DNA of 64,000 nucleotides from Novosphingobium mathurense (lineage in GTDB: Bacteria; Pseudomonadota; Alphaproteobacteria; Sphingomonadales; Sphingomonadaceae): positions 186,001 to 250,000 of the forward strand of contig NZ_FVZE01000001.1 in assembly GCF_900168325.1 (NCBI RefSeq), in the 5' to 3' direction. This document shows, in pieces, positions 1 to 8,940 of the stretch. A program made the translations under genes and the position numbers. The stretch's first letter is position 1, and the number at the start of each line of letters is the position of its first letter. The notes beneath the pieces were generated by a model. The model was not told where the DNA came from. It saw only the letters and a program-made list of their open reading frames with translations, and made no database searches.

Positions 1-137
1 AAGATGACGGTGGCGACGCCGAAATAGACGTAGACGCCGACCGTTGCCGCTGCCGGGCGATAACTGTCGGGCTCGCGATATTCGGCAATGCCGGGGTTCT
101 CCCAGCTCTTTTCGGCAAGGCGCGAGATAAGGCTCAT
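1..137 (-). CDS. ctaE: Cytochrome c oxidase subunit III-like protein, N-terminal part only
   Basis: Only the first 45 codons are inside the window; the gene runs off the left edge. The visible protein starts MSLISRLAEKSWENPGIAEY and is entering a hydrophobic segment (VGVYVYFGVATVIF) at the edge. Its ATG overlaps the ctaD stop as ATGA, so it is the third gene of a ctaC-ctaD-x operon. Subunit III is the usual third gene in that order, and the call rests mainly on position. A short assembly or subunit IV-type protein is an alternative. Confidence 0.55.
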   Translation of the reverse strand, partial: MSLISRLAEKSWENPGIAEYREPDSYRPAAATVGVYVYFGVATVI

Positions 138-1882
138 AACGCCGCTTCCTCGGAAGGCGCTTCGGCAGATGGTGGCTCATTCTGCGGGATGAAGTCGCGC
201 GACGCATGGGGCACGCTGTAGTCGTAGGCCCAGCGGTAGACGGTGGGCAGGTGCGGCCCCCAGTTGCCATGGCCCGGCGGTGTCTGCGGCGTCTGCCATT
301 CAAGGCTTGCCGCCCCCCAGGGGTTGGGATCTGCCTTGGGGCCGCGGAGCAGGTTCCAGATCATGTTGTAGAAGAACAGGAACTGCGCGGCGAAGACGAT
401 GATCGCGGCCACCGAGATTGCCTCGTTGGCCAGGTGCGCGGATTCGGGAATGAAGCTCGTCTCGCCCAGTGCGTAATAGCGGCGCGGAACACCCAGGATG
501 CCGAGGTAATGCATCGGCAGGTACACCGCATAGACGCCCAGGAACGTGACCCAGAAATGGACCTGGCCCAGCGTCTCGTTCCACATCCTGCCGGTGATCT
601 TGGGATACCAGTGGTAGATCGCCCCGAAGATCACCAGGATCGGCGAAACTCCCATGACCATGTGGAAATGGCCGACGACGAAGAACGTGTCGCTCAAGGG
701 CACGTCGACGCTGACATTGCCAAGGAACAGGCCGGTCAATCCGCCGTGGATGAATGTGAACAGGAAGGCGATGGCGAAAAGCATCGGCACACGCAGGTGG
801 ATGTCGCCGCGCCACAGGGTCAGCAGCCAGTTGTAGACCTTGATCGCGGTCGGAATCGCAATGATCAGCGTCGAGGTTGCGAAGAAGAACCCGAAATACG
901 GGTTCATGCCCGAGACGTACATGTGGTGCGCCCAGACCAGGAAGCTCAGCCCGCCGATGATCACGATCGCCCAGACCATCATGCGGTAGCCGAAGATGTT
1001 CTTGCGGGCGTGGACGCTGATGAGGTCGGATACGATCCCGAAGGCGGGCAGGGCGACGATGTAGACTTCCGGGTGGCCGAAGAACCAGAACAGGTGCTGG
1101 AACAGAAGCGGACTGCCGCCCTGCGTGTTGCTTTCCTGCCCCATCGTCATCATTGCCGGCATGAAGAAGCTGCTCCCCAGCAGATGGTCGAGCAGCATCA
1201 TGATGGCCGCCACGAACAGCGCGGGAAAGGCGAGCAGGCCCATGATCGAGGCGATGAAGATGCCCCACACGGTCAGCGGCATGCGCATCAGCGTCATGCC
1301 GCGGGTGCGCGCCTGCAGGACGGTGGTCACATAGTTGAGGCCGCCCATGGTGAAGGCGATGATGAAGATCGCAAGGCTGCCCAGCATGGTTACGATGCCC
1401 CACTGGTTGCCGGGCGTGCCTTCGCTGATCGCCTGCGGGGGATAGAGCGTCCAGCCCGCGCCGGTCGGGCCGCCGGGCACGAAGAAGCCGGAAACGAGCA
1501 CCAGTACGGAGAGCAGGTAGATCCAGTAGCTGAGCATGTTGACGAAGGGGAACACCATGTCCCGCGCGCCGATCATCAGCGGGATCATGTAGTTGCCGAA
1601 ACCGCCCAGCAACAGCGCGGTCAGCAGGTAGACCACCATGATCATGCCGTGCATGGACACGTATTGCAGGTAGTTTTCAGGCTGGATCCACGGGAACAAG
1701 CCTGGGAAACCGAGCTGCAGGCGCATCAGCACCGACAGCACCAGCGCGACGAGGCCGATGGCGATGGCCGTCACGCCGTACTGGATGGCGATGACCTTGT
1801 GGTCCTGGCTCCAGACGTATTTACCGACCCAGGTCTTGGGATGATGCATCGGCCTCAGGTCGTCGGCAATCGTCGTAGCCAT
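134..1882 (-). CDS. ctaD: Cytochrome c oxidase subunit I (aa3-type haem-copper oxidase)
   Basis: This is the catalytic membrane subunit, which reduces O2 to water with electrons from CuA and pumps protons across the inner membrane. It has 582 residues and about 12 membrane segments. All metal ligands are visible: H78 (haem a), H270 in HPEVY with Y274 (CuB and the crosslinked Tyr), H319-H320 (CuB), and H405 and H407 in VVGHFH (the two haems). E272 (D-channel) and K348 in AIPTAIKV (K-channel) are present. I chose the MATTIADD start because it overlaps the ctaC stop by one base (TGATG). A longer open frame upstream runs into ctaC coding sequence and is not used. The C-terminal tail after the last helix is hydrophilic. 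Confidence 0.97.
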   Translation of the reverse strand: MATTIADDLRPMHHPKTWVGKYVWSQDHKVIAIQYGVTAIAIGLVALVLSVLMRLQLGFPGLFPWIQPENYLQYVSMHGMIMVVYLLTALLLGGFGNYMIPLMIGARDMVFPFVNMLSYWIYLLSVLVLVSGFFVPGGPTGAGWTLYPPQAISEGTPGNQWGIVTMLGSLAIFIIAFTMGGLNYVTTVLQARTRGMTLMRMPLTVWGIFIASIMGLLAFPALFVAAIMMLLDHLLGSSFFMPAMMTMGQESNTQGGSPLLFQHLFWFFGHPEVYIVALPAFGIVSDLISVHARKNIFGYRMMVWAIVIIGGLSFLVWAHHMYVSGMNPYFGFFFATSTLIIAIPTAIKVYNWLLTLWRGDIHLRVPMLFAIAFLFTFIHGGLTGLFLGNVSVDVPLSDTFFVVGHFHMVMGVSPILVIFGAIYHWYPKITGRMWNETLGQVHFWVTFLGVYAVYLPMHYLGILGVPRRYYALGETSFIPESAHLANEAISVAAIIVFAAQFLFFYNMIWNLLRGPKADPNPWGAASLEWQTPQTPPGHGNWGPHLPTVYRWAYDYSVPHASRDFIPQNEPPSAEAPSEEAAL

Positions 1883-2757
1883 CAGCGCACCCCCCAGGTT
1901 GCTGGCGTCGAACAGGAATTGGCTTTGCGGAACATTTCCGTAACCGCATCGGGGCTGGACATCGCCAGGAGCTGGTTGAAGCTCTCCTGCTGGCCCAGCC
2001 ATGCCTCGAAGCTCTCGCGCGGTTCGACCACAACGGTGCCGCGCATCTCGTGATGACCCACTCCGCACAGTTCCGCGCACAGGATGTCGAAAGTTCCGTT
2101 GGTCGTCGGCGTCATCCAGAAATAGGTGACGAGGCCGGGCACGAGATCCATCTTGGCCCGGAATTCAGGCACGTAGAAGTCGTGAAGCACGTCCTTGGAG
2201 CGCAGCACCAGCTTGACCGACTTGCCCTTGGGCAGATGCAGTTCGTTGCCCTGCACGAGAATGTCGTCGCGGCCGAACGGATCGAGCGGATTGACGCCGA
2301 AGGGGTTGTCCGGGGTCATGTACTGGACGCCAGCGGTGCCCAGCACGCCGTCAGGTCCGGGGTAGCGGAAGGTCCATTGCCACTGCTGCCCGATTGCTTC
2401 GACGACGGCGGCGTCCTTGGGCACGTCCACGTACTTGCCCCAGGCGACGAGGCCGGGCGCGAGCATTCCGACGATCCCGAGACCGGTCCAGAAGGTCAGC
2501 GTCCTTTCAAGGCGGGGGTTCTCGGGCGCATAGTGAGCGCGGTTACCGGGCCGGTGGCGGAATCGGACAATCGCAAGCGCGAGGAACAGGTTGAGCGAGA
2601 TGAAGGCAATCGCGCAGATCACCAGGGTGATGTGCAAGGCGGAATCGATCGAGTCCCAGTTCGACGCAAGCGGCGTCTGCCACCACGGACTGAGCAGGTG
2701 GAACACGATCGAGCCGAGCACGAGCGCCACTATGGCGATCGCAACGCGCATAGGCAT
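1882..2757 (-). CDS. ctaC: Cytochrome c oxidase subunit II (CuA subunit)
   Basis: This is the electron-entry subunit of the aa3 oxidase: two N-terminal membrane helices (about residues 3-22 and 40-66, with another hydrophobic stretch near 90-106) followed by a periplasmic cupredoxin domain. The CuA site is complete, with H192 and then C227, E229, C231, H235 and M238 in the CAELCGVGHHEM segment. It has 291 residues and no fused cytochrome c domain. It is the first gene of its operon and is coupled to ctaD by a one-base overlap. The 141-base gap upstream must hold its promoter. It is distinct from CyoA further right, which lacks these ligands. Confidence 0.96.
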   Translation of the reverse strand: MPMRVAIAIVALVLGSIVFHLLSPWWQTPLASNWDSIDSALHITLVICAIAFISLNLFLALAIVRFRHRPGNRAHYAPENPRLERTLTFWTGLGIVGMLAPGLVAWGKYVDVPKDAAVVEAIGQQWQWTFRYPGPDGVLGTAGVQYMTPDNPFGVNPLDPFGRDDILVQGNELHLPKGKSVKLVLRSKDVLHDFYVPEFRAKMDLVPGLVTYFWMTPTTNGTFDILCAELCGVGHHEMRGTVVVEPRESFEAWLGQQESFNQLLAMSSPDAVTEMFRKANSCSTPATWGVR

Positions 2758-2898
2758 CTCCCCCTATTACCGGGCGAGCCTTTGCCGTTTTCAGTGGCAA
2801 GTTTCGACTCGCCGGGTCGGAATTAACCGACGCGTAGAACTATAGAGAAAAACGCACAGATAAGGAAGCTTGGCGCGATTCGGCCCTGTTGTCCGGCG

Positions 2899-3279
2899 TT
2901 ACTCGCTTTGGCTGGGCAGAGGCTCACGACGCAGCCCATCCTTGAGAAACGCGTATTCCTCGGATGCCTCGGCCTTGGCAAGAAGGTCCTGCAGGGCGCG
3001 ATATCGCAGGAGGGCCTGTTCGCCCAGTGCGGAAAGCCGGGCCCCGCGTTCATGGCTGCCGCCGGCCACCGTTTCCACCAGCGGTTCGGCCCAGCAACGG
3101 TTCATCGCGTCGACCAGCAGCCATGCCCGGCGATAGCTCATGCCCATCGCGCGTGCCGCGGCCGAAATGGAGCCTTCGCGCCCGATCGCTTCGAGCAGGT
3201 CGGCCTTGCCCGGACCCATGGCGATTTCGTCTCCACAATAGAGGCGCGCGTGCAGCTTGAGGCGGGGCGTTTCGGGCAT
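2899..3279 (-). CDS. ModE-N-like winged helix DNA-binding protein
   Basis: A 126-residue protein made almost entirely of a ModE N-terminal type winged helix-turn-helix. The segment GREGSISAAARAMGMSYRRA (about residues 33-52) matches the recognition region of ModE and related LysR-type HTHs. There is no molbindin (molybdate-binding) domain, so a molybdate response is not supported. It starts 15 bases after the regA stop on the same strand and is probably the last gene of the cyo-surf1-regBA unit, just upstream of ctaC. From position it could regulate the oxidase genes; that is inference only. Confidence 0.8.
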   Translation of the reverse strand: MPETPRLKLHARLYCGDEIAMGPGKADLLEAIGREGSISAAARAMGMSYRRAWLLVDAMNRCWAEPLVETVAGGSHERGARLSALGEQALLRYRALQDLLAKAEASEEYAFLKDGLRREPLPSQSE

Positions 3280-3294
3280 GCCGCAATAATGGCC

Positions 3295-3843
3295 TCAAAT
3301 CCGGCGCTTTTCCAGCTTGCGTGCCAAAGTGCGACGATGCAGCCCCAGACGGCGTGCGGCTTCGGAGATGTTGAAGTCGCACTCGACAAGGGTCTGGTGG
3401 ATATACTCCCACTCCAGCGTCTTGATCGAGCTCTTGCGTCCGTCGACCGGGACATTGGGATCGCCCTGTGCGCTGGAGAAAGCGGCTTCGATGTCGTCGG
3501 TATTCGAAGGCTTGGCAAGATAGTGTGCCGCGCCCAGCTTGATCGCCTCGACCGCCGTTGCGATGCTGGCATAGCCGGTGAGAACGACGATATGCGTATC
3601 GGGCCGCAGGGCGTGCAGCGACTGGACGACCGCTAGGCCGGAATCGTTGCCCAGCTTGAGGTCGACCACGGCATAGTCGAAGTCCCCGGCGCGGGCGAGT
3701 TCATCTGCCTCGGCAGCCGATGTGGCGGAGGCGACGACATAGCCGCGTCGCTCGAACGAGCGGCGCAAGGTGCGCCCGAAGGCCGGATCGTCCTCGACGA
3801 TCAGCAGGGTTGGCTTGTCTTCGCGCGGCTCGCTCGTGCTCAT
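3295..3843 (-). CDS. regA: RegA/PrrA/ActR-type redox response regulator
   Basis: This 182-residue regulator has a receiver domain (residues 12-125; acidic pocket E17-D18-D19, phosphoacceptor D61, switch threonine in VLTGYA, and the lysine in LAKPS) joined by a short linker to a C-terminal Fis-type HTH (about 140-182, ISEAARRLGLHRRTLARKL). This architecture and the basic HTH are typical of RegA/PrrA/ActR, which controls respiration, photosynthesis and carbon or nitrogen fixation genes according to the redox state. Its start overlaps the regB stop as ATGA, so sensor and regulator are translated together. Cyo and cta operons on both sides are plausible targets. Confidence 0.93.
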   Translation of the reverse strand: MSTSEPREDKPTLLIVEDDPAFGRTLRRSFERRGYVVASATSAAEADELARAGDFDYAVVDLKLGNDSGLAVVQSLHALRPDTHIVVLTGYASIATAVEAIKLGAAHYLAKPSNTDDIEAAFSSAQGDPNVPVDGRKSSIKTLEWEYIHQTLVECDFNISEAARRLGLHRRTLARKLEKRRI

Positions 3844-5135
3844 GCCTGATTGTCCTTGCCATAGGCCAGCGATTCAAGCGGCAGGATCAGCCGCACGGTC
3901 GCGCCGCCCGCTTCGCGGTTCTCGACGATGACCCGGCCGCCCAGCTTGCGCACGACGTTGACGACGAGAAACAGGCCGAGGCCGCCGCCGTCGCGTCCCT
4001 TGGTCGAGGAATAGGGCTGGCCGACGCGCCGGAGCATCTCTTTCGGGAAACCCGGCCCGATATCGCTGACCGCGATGACGATGTCGCCGTTTTCGCGCGC
4101 GATCTCGAAGATGACAAGGTCCGGCGAGACTTCCTGCGCGTTATCGATGACGTTGCCGATGACCTGTCGCAGGCCGGGGTCGGCGACGATCGTCTCATCC
4201 TCTCCGAAGCGGTTCACGAAGCGCAGCTCGCCGTCCATCCGGCTCTGCCATTCCTCGACGATCTCTCCGAACAGCGCATGGACCGTCGAGACGCTGGGAT
4301 TCTCACCCCGCATTTCGCCGGCCGACATGAGGATACCGCTGACAATGGTCTTGCAACGTTCCAGCTCGACTCGCATGTCGGCAAGGTCCTCGCCGAGTTC
4401 GCCATTGGCCTTGATCTCGGGCAGGTGGGCCCAGTCGCCAAGGATCACCGACATGGAGGAGAGGGGGGTGCCCAGTTCGTGCGCCGCGCCCGAGGCGAGC
4501 AGGCCCATGCGGATGATGTGGTCTTCCTCCGCGGCCTGCTGGCGCAGTGCCGCCAGCGCCTTGTCGCTCTCGCGCCGGTTGCGGTCGAGCCGCACCACGA
4601 AGAAGACGAGCAGCACCGCGGCGAGCAGGAAGCAGAACAGGCTGCCGAAGATGTAGAGCCGGAACGGGTTGTCGGAATGCGGCGCGGGCAGTTCGAGCGG
4701 CACGTACTGGAAGGTGAGCAGCACCATGCACAGGCAGGTGTTAAGCGCGACCAGCCAGCTCCAGCGGGGTTCGAGGATGACGGCGCCGATCACGATCTGC
4801 AGCAGGAACAGGAAGGTGAAGGGGTTGGTTGCGCCGCCGCTGTGGTAGAGTTGCCAGCACAGCGCGACGACGTCGATCATCAACGCCACGAACAGCTCGG
4901 CCTGCGAAAACGACCGGCGGCGACGGATCACGCTGGCCGAGCCGAGGTTCACAAGGATCAGCACCAGCGGAGCGATCAGCAGCGCGGCCAAGGGCAGGTG
5001 GACGTGCAGGAACTGCTTGACCGAGACTATGGTGATGAGCTGGCCGATCACCGCGATCCAGCGCAGTTGCATCAGAAGGACGATGCTGCGCCAGGTCTCG
5101 CTCCCGGAAGTCGGAAAGGCGGCGAGCCTCAACAC
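3840..5135 (-). CDS. regB: RegB/PrrB/ActS-type membrane redox sensor histidine kinase
   Basis: A 431-residue sensor kinase with about six membrane helices (residues 20-180). The loop GGATNPF (100-106) is the ubiquinone-binding signature GGxxNPF of RegB. The phosphorylated H219 lies in GAAHELGTPLSS, and C261 (LERCKTIV) sits where RegB carries its redox-active cysteine. The ATPase domain shows N-box (VIGNVIDNAQE), G1 (DIGPGF) and G2 (GGGLGLF) motifs. In known RegB the quinone pool and the cysteine redox state set kinase activity. The gene starts with GTG inside the last codons of surf1 (7-base overlap), which ties it to the cyo operon. Confidence 0.94.
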   Translation of the reverse strand: MLRLAAFPTSGSETWRSIVLLMQLRWIAVIGQLITIVSVKQFLHVHLPLAALLIAPLVLILVNLGSASVIRRRRSFSQAELFVALMIDVVALCWQLYHSGGATNPFTFLFLLQIVIGAVILEPRWSWLVALNTCLCMVLLTFQYVPLELPAPHSDNPFRLYIFGSLFCFLLAAVLLVFFVVRLDRNRRESDKALAALRQQAAEEDHIIRMGLLASGAAHELGTPLSSMSVILGDWAHLPEIKANGELGEDLADMRVELERCKTIVSGILMSAGEMRGENPSVSTVHALFGEIVEEWQSRMDGELRFVNRFGEDETIVADPGLRQVIGNVIDNAQEVSPDLVIFEIARENGDIVIAVSDIGPGFPKEMLRRVGQPYSSTKGRDGGGLGLFLVVNVVRKLGGRVIVENREAGGATVRLILPLESLAYGKDNQA

Positions 5136-5956
5136 GCCTGCCTGTTGCCTTTGCGCGTCCAGACGAAAATCATCGCGGCAATCGACATGATCGCCATGGC
5201 GAACCAGGTCAGGGCATAGCCGAAGTGATTGTCGGGGAAGTGGATCACGGTAAGGCCCGGCTTCGGAGTGAGCCCGCCGGGGGCCTTGCCGGCTGCGTTC
5301 TCGCTCTGGGCGTCGATGAAGACCGGGGCTGCCGGTCCAAGATGGCGCGACCGGGAAAGGGCCGCGATGTCGCGCGAATACCAGCGATCGTTGCCGGGCC
5401 GGTTCGATTGCAGCAGGCTCCCGCCCGGCTCATCCTCACGCACCAGCCCGATGACCGAGACGCGGCCTTGCGGCACGCCCTTGCGGACTTGCGCCAGCTT
5501 GCTCCCTTCGGGAACGAAGCCGCGGTTAATCCAGACCAGCCTGCCGTCGTCGAGGCGCATCGGCGTCATCGTCCAGTACCCGGTTCCCAGTTCGGTGGCC
5601 GCCCGCACCAGTGCGGAGGCCCGGCCGATATAGGTGCCGCGTGCGTTTACGCGAAGATATTCGGCGCTGTCGCTGCCTTTCGCGATCAGGTCAGCAGTGT
5701 CGGGCAGGGCGGCGGGCGCGGCATGGACGCGCGCGTCGACGCGGGCGATCAGCGCGTGCTTCCAGTGCATGCGCTGGATTTGCCACACGCCAAGCGCGGC
5801 AAAGCCGACCGTCAGCAAAAGCAGAAGCGCGGCGAACCCCCAGGGCCGCCGCGCTTGCTTGATGTCCGGCCCTGCTGAGCGGGGCCCGGTCAGGGCAACT
5901 GCCCCATATCGTGGCTCATCGGCATCATGTTGTGATTGAGGTGGTACATGACCCAA
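5129..5956 (-). CDS. SURF1 family oxidase assembly protein (probably the quinol-oxidase type)
   Basis: SURF1 proteins help insert haem into terminal oxidases. Two membrane anchors are visible (FAALLLLLTVGFAALGVWQI near residue 40, and one near the C-terminus), with the family signatures LGVWQIQRMHWK and WINRGFVP. It follows cyoD directly, as the Surf1q paralogue does in Paracoccus, so quinol oxidase is the likely client. The start is unclear. The only ATG overlaps cyoD by 67 bases, and no GTG or TTG exists between it and the first helix. A CTG codon at 5893 next to the cyoD stop is the alternative. Confidence 0.88.
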   Translation of the reverse strand: MGHVPPQSQHDADEPRYGAVALTGPRSAGPDIKQARRPWGFAALLLLLTVGFAALGVWQIQRMHWKHALIARVDARVHAAPAALPDTADLIAKGSDSAEYLRVNARGTYIGRASALVRAATELGTGYWTMTPMRLDDGRLVWINRGFVPEGSKLAQVRKGVPQGRVSVIGLVREDEPGGSLLQSNRPGNDRWYSRDIAALSRSRHLGPAAPVFIDAQSENAAGKAPGGLTPKPGLTVIHFPDNHFGYALTWFAMAIMSIAAMIFVWTRKGNRQAC

Positions 5957-6282
5957 AGCGAACCGGAAAGCGCGATCACGACTATGATGATCGTGAAGAT
6001 CAGCGCCATGACCGTCCAGCCATTCTCGGCCTTCGTGTTCATGTGCAGGAAGTAGATCATGTGGACCACGATCTGCACGATGGCGAAAGCCATGATGACA
6101 AGGGCCGTCGCCTGCTTGTCGGCGATGGCCCCGGTCATCACCAGCCAGAACGGGATCGCGGTCAGGATGACCGAGAGGAAGAACCCGATCAGGTAGTCGC
6201 GCATGGAGCCGTGGCTGCCGTGATCATCGTGGTGATCGTCGGCGTGCGGGTGCGGGTGGACGTGGTGGTCTGCAGCGCTCAT
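5890..6282 (-). CDS. cyoD: Cytochrome bo3 quinol oxidase subunit IV
   Basis: A 130-residue membrane protein with three hydrophobic helices (about residues 28-50, 58-78 and 90-112), as in CyoD. It stabilises the CuB site during assembly of the bo3 complex. The N-terminus is unusually rich in histidine and aspartate (HHVHPHPHADDHHDDH), which could bind metal; this is an observation, not a known function. The start codon overlaps the cyoC stop by one base (TGATG). Confidence 0.93.
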   Translation of the reverse strand: MSAADHHVHPHPHADDHHDDHGSHGSMRDYLIGFFLSVILTAIPFWLVMTGAIADKQATALVIMAFAIVQIVVHMIYFLHMNTKAENGWTVMALIFTIIIVVIALSGSLWVMYHLNHNMMPMSHDMGQLP

Positions 6283-6926
6283 CACAGCATTCCCATGAGA
6301 TAGACGAAGGTGAAGACGCCGATCCAGATGACGTCGAGGAAGTGCCAGAACAGCGAGAGGCACATCAGGCGGCGCTTGTTGGCCGGGATGAGGCCCTTCT
6401 TTGCGATCTGGGCTACCAGCGTGAACAGCCAGACGAGACCGAAGGTGACGTGCAGGCCGTGAGTGCCCACCAGCGAGAAGAACGCGGTGAGGAAGCCCGA
6501 ACGCATCGGCGTTGCACCTTCGTGGATGAGGTGCGCGAACTCGTAGAGCTCGATCGCGAGGAACGCGGCGCCGAACACAGCGGTGACGAGCAACCAGATC
6601 TGGGTCTGGCCGACGCGGTCCTTTTCCATCGCCAGCATGGCAAAGCCATACGTGATCGAGGAGAAAAGCAGCATCGCGGTGTTGAGCGCGACGAGCGGCA
6701 GCTCGAACAGGTCCTTGGGCCCGGGCCCCGCTGCGAAGCTGCCGCCCAGGACACCGTAGGCCGCGAACAGCATCGCGAAGATGAGGCAGTCGCTCATCAG
6801 GTAGATCCAGAAGCCGAGCATGGTGCTGCCGCCTTCGGGATGATCGTGCTCGTTCAGGTCGTAGAACGCGGCAGTAATCTCGACCGCGCTCGCCTCGGGC
6901 GATGATTGCATGGTGGTGGCGTTCAT
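6282..6926 (-). CDS. cyoC: Cytochrome bo3 quinol oxidase subunit III
   Basis: A 214-residue integral membrane protein with five hydrophobic helices, matching the haem-copper oxidase subunit III family in its short CyoC form. Recognisable stretches are LGFWIYLMSDCLIFAMLFAAY (first helix) and the conserved histidines near GTHGLHVTFG. It lies three bases after cyoB and overlaps cyoD by one base, so the four cyo genes form one tightly coupled transcript. Confidence 0.95.
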   Translation of the reverse strand: MNATTMQSSPEASAVEITAAFYDLNEHDHPEGGSTMLGFWIYLMSDCLIFAMLFAAYGVLGGSFAAGPGPKDLFELPLVALNTAMLLFSSITYGFAMLAMEKDRVGQTQIWLLVTAVFGAAFLAIELYEFAHLIHEGATPMRSGFLTAFFSLVGTHGLHVTFGLVWLFTLVAQIAKKGLIPANKRRLMCLSLFWHFLDVIWIGVFTFVYLMGML

Positions 6927-6929
6927 GTC

Positions 6930-8936
6930 TCAGGCTCCCGCCGCCGCAAGCTGGCGATCGCGCGCCGCCTCGGTCTCGATGACCGTTTCGACCGGGATGT
7001 GATAGTCGCGCTTGTAGTTGAAGGTATGGGCGATGGCGTAGCCGATGACCCCGGCGAACGAGAGGGCTGCCAGCCACCAGATGTACCAGATCATCGCGAA
7101 GCCGAGGACCAGCGAGAGACCGGCCAGGATCGCGCCTGCGCCCGTACCCTTGGGCATATGGATCGGCCGGAAGCCGCTGGTCGGACGCTGCACGCCGCAC
7201 CGCTTCATGTCGTCCCAGGCGTCGATGTCGTGGACGATCGGCGTGAAGGCGAAGTTGTACTCCGGCGGCGGCGAACTGGTCGACCACTCGAGCGTGCGGC
7301 CATCCCAGGGATCGCCGGTCTCGTCCTTCAGTTCCTCGCGCTTCCAGATCGAGACGGCGAACTGCACCAGCATCGCGGCAATGCCGAGAGCGACCAGGAA
7401 CGCGCCGAAGGCCGCAACGATGAAGAAGGGCTGGAGCGAAGGATCGTCGAACACGCGCATGCGGCGGGTAACGCCCATCAGGCCCAGGATGTAGAGCGGC
7501 ATGAAGGCGAACCAGAAGCCGGGGATCCACAGCCAGAAGCTGACCTTGCCCCAGAATTCGTTCAGCTTGAAGCCGAAGGCCTTGGGCCACCAGTAGTTGA
7601 TCGCCGCGAAGATGCCGAACAGCACGCCGCCGATGATCACATTGTGGAAGTGGGCGATCAGGAACAGCGAGTTGTGCAGCACGAAGTCGGCAGGCGGCAC
7701 TGCGAGCAGCACGCCGGTCATGCCGCCGACCACGAAGGTCAGCATGAAGGCGACCGTCCACATCATCGGCAACTCATAGCGGATGCGGCCGCGGTACATC
7801 GTGAACAGCCAGTTGAAGAGCTTTGCGCCGGTCGGGATCGAGATGACCATCGTGGTAATCCCGAAGAACGAGTTGACGCTCGCGCCCGAACCCATCGTGA
7901 AGAAGTGGTGGAGCCACACGAGGTACGAGAGGATGGTAATGACCAGCGTCGCGTAGACCATTGACGAGTAGCCGAACAGGCGCTTGCCGCAGAAGGTCGA
8001 GGTGACTTCAGAGAAGACGCCGAAGAGCGGCAGGATCAGGATGTAGACCTCGGGGTGGCCCCAGATCCAGATCAGGTTCACGTACATCATCGGCGAGCCG
8101 CCGAAGTCGTTGGTGAAGAAGTTGAAGCCGAGATAGCGGTCGACCGTCAGCATCGTCATCACAGCCGTCAGCACCGGGAAGGCGGCAACGATCAGGACGT
8201 TGGTGCACAGCGAAGTCCAGGTGAAGATCGGCATGCGCATCATGGTCATGCCCGGCGCGCGCATCTTGACGATGGTCGCGATCAGGTTGACGCCTGATAA
8301 CAGCGTGCCGACACCGGCTATCTGCAGGGCCCAGATGTAGTAGTCGACGCCGACCCACGGGCTGTAGGCGAAGTTGGACAGCGGCGGATAGGCCAGCCAT
8401 CCGGTCTGCGCGAACTCGCCCACGAACAGGCTCATCATGACGAGAACCGCGCCGGCCGTCGTCATCCAGAAGCTGAAGTTGTTGAGGAACGGGAACGAGA
8501 CGTCACGCGCGCCGATCTGCAGCGGCACGATGTAGTTCATCAGGCCGGTGACGAAGGGCATCGCCACGAAGAAGATCATGATCACGCCGTGGGCGGTAAA
8601 GATCTGGTCGTAGTGATGGGCGTTGAGGTAGCCCTCGTTGCCGTTGAAGGCGATCGACTGCTGAATGCGCATCATGACCGCGTCGGCAAAGCCGCGCAGG
8701 AACATGACGAGTCCCAGCACCATGTACATGATGCCGATCTTCTTGTGGTCCACGCTGGTGAACCACTCCTTCCAGAGATAGCCCCAGAGCTTGAAATAGG
8801 TCAGCCCGGCGAGCAGCGCCGCGCCGCCCAGGGCGACGACGACGAAAGTCGCCAGGACGATCGGTTCGGTGGGAATGGCATCCCACCACAGGCGGCCCAG
8901 CAACAGGCTCCAGTGCGAATGATCTACGGCTTCCAT
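6930..8936 (-). CDS. cyoB: Cytochrome bo3 quinol oxidase subunit I
   Basis: The catalytic subunit (668 residues) of a ubiquinol oxidase, which oxidises quinol and reduces O2. Haem and copper ligands are visible in TAHG (H116), HPEVY, WLHHFF and AHFHN. R81, D85 and H116 occupy the places of the quinone-site residues R71, D75 and H98 of E. coli CyoB, which supports quinol rather than cytochrome c as donor. It starts five bases after cyoA. Together with the neighbouring ctaCD operon it gives this organism two distinct haem-copper oxidases within 9 kb. Confidence 0.97.
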   Translation of the reverse strand: MEAVDHSHWSLLLGRLWWDAIPTEPIVLATFVVVALGGAALLAGLTYFKLWGYLWKEWFTSVDHKKIGIMYMVLGLVMFLRGFADAVMMRIQQSIAFNGNEGYLNAHHYDQIFTAHGVIMIFFVAMPFVTGLMNYIVPLQIGARDVSFPFLNNFSFWMTTAGAVLVMMSLFVGEFAQTGWLAYPPLSNFAYSPWVGVDYYIWALQIAGVGTLLSGVNLIATIVKMRAPGMTMMRMPIFTWTSLCTNVLIVAAFPVLTAVMTMLTVDRYLGFNFFTNDFGGSPMMYVNLIWIWGHPEVYILILPLFGVFSEVTSTFCGKRLFGYSSMVYATLVITILSYLVWLHHFFTMGSGASVNSFFGITTMVISIPTGAKLFNWLFTMYRGRIRYELPMMWTVAFMLTFVVGGMTGVLLAVPPADFVLHNSLFLIAHFHNVIIGGVLFGIFAAINYWWPKAFGFKLNEFWGKVSFWLWIPGFWFAFMPLYILGLMGVTRRMRVFDDPSLQPFFIVAAFGAFLVALGIAAMLVQFAVSIWKREELKDETGDPWDGRTLEWSTSSPPPEYNFAFTPIVHDIDAWDDMKRCGVQRPTSGFRPIHMPKGTGAGAILAGLSLVLGFAMIWYIWWLAALSFAGVIGYAIAHTFNYKRDYHIPVETVIETEAARDRQLAAAGA

Positions 8937-8940
8937 GTCG

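Noticed and set aside
206..2053. A 615-codon open frame on the plus strand opposite ctaD
   Set aside because: It is the antisense shadow of ctaD/ctaC; the translation is rich in His, Arg, Gln and Asp with no domain, while the minus strand encodes an unmistakable oxidase subunit.
3050..3412. Other overlapping frames around the ModE-like gene
   Set aside because: They are shadows of regA and the HTH gene; neither has a domain nor a ribosome site.
5890..7761. A 623-codon frame covering cyoD, cyoC and part of cyoB
   Set aside because: Only its last 130 codons (cyoD) are real; the rest is an out-of-frame reading of cyoC and cyoB.
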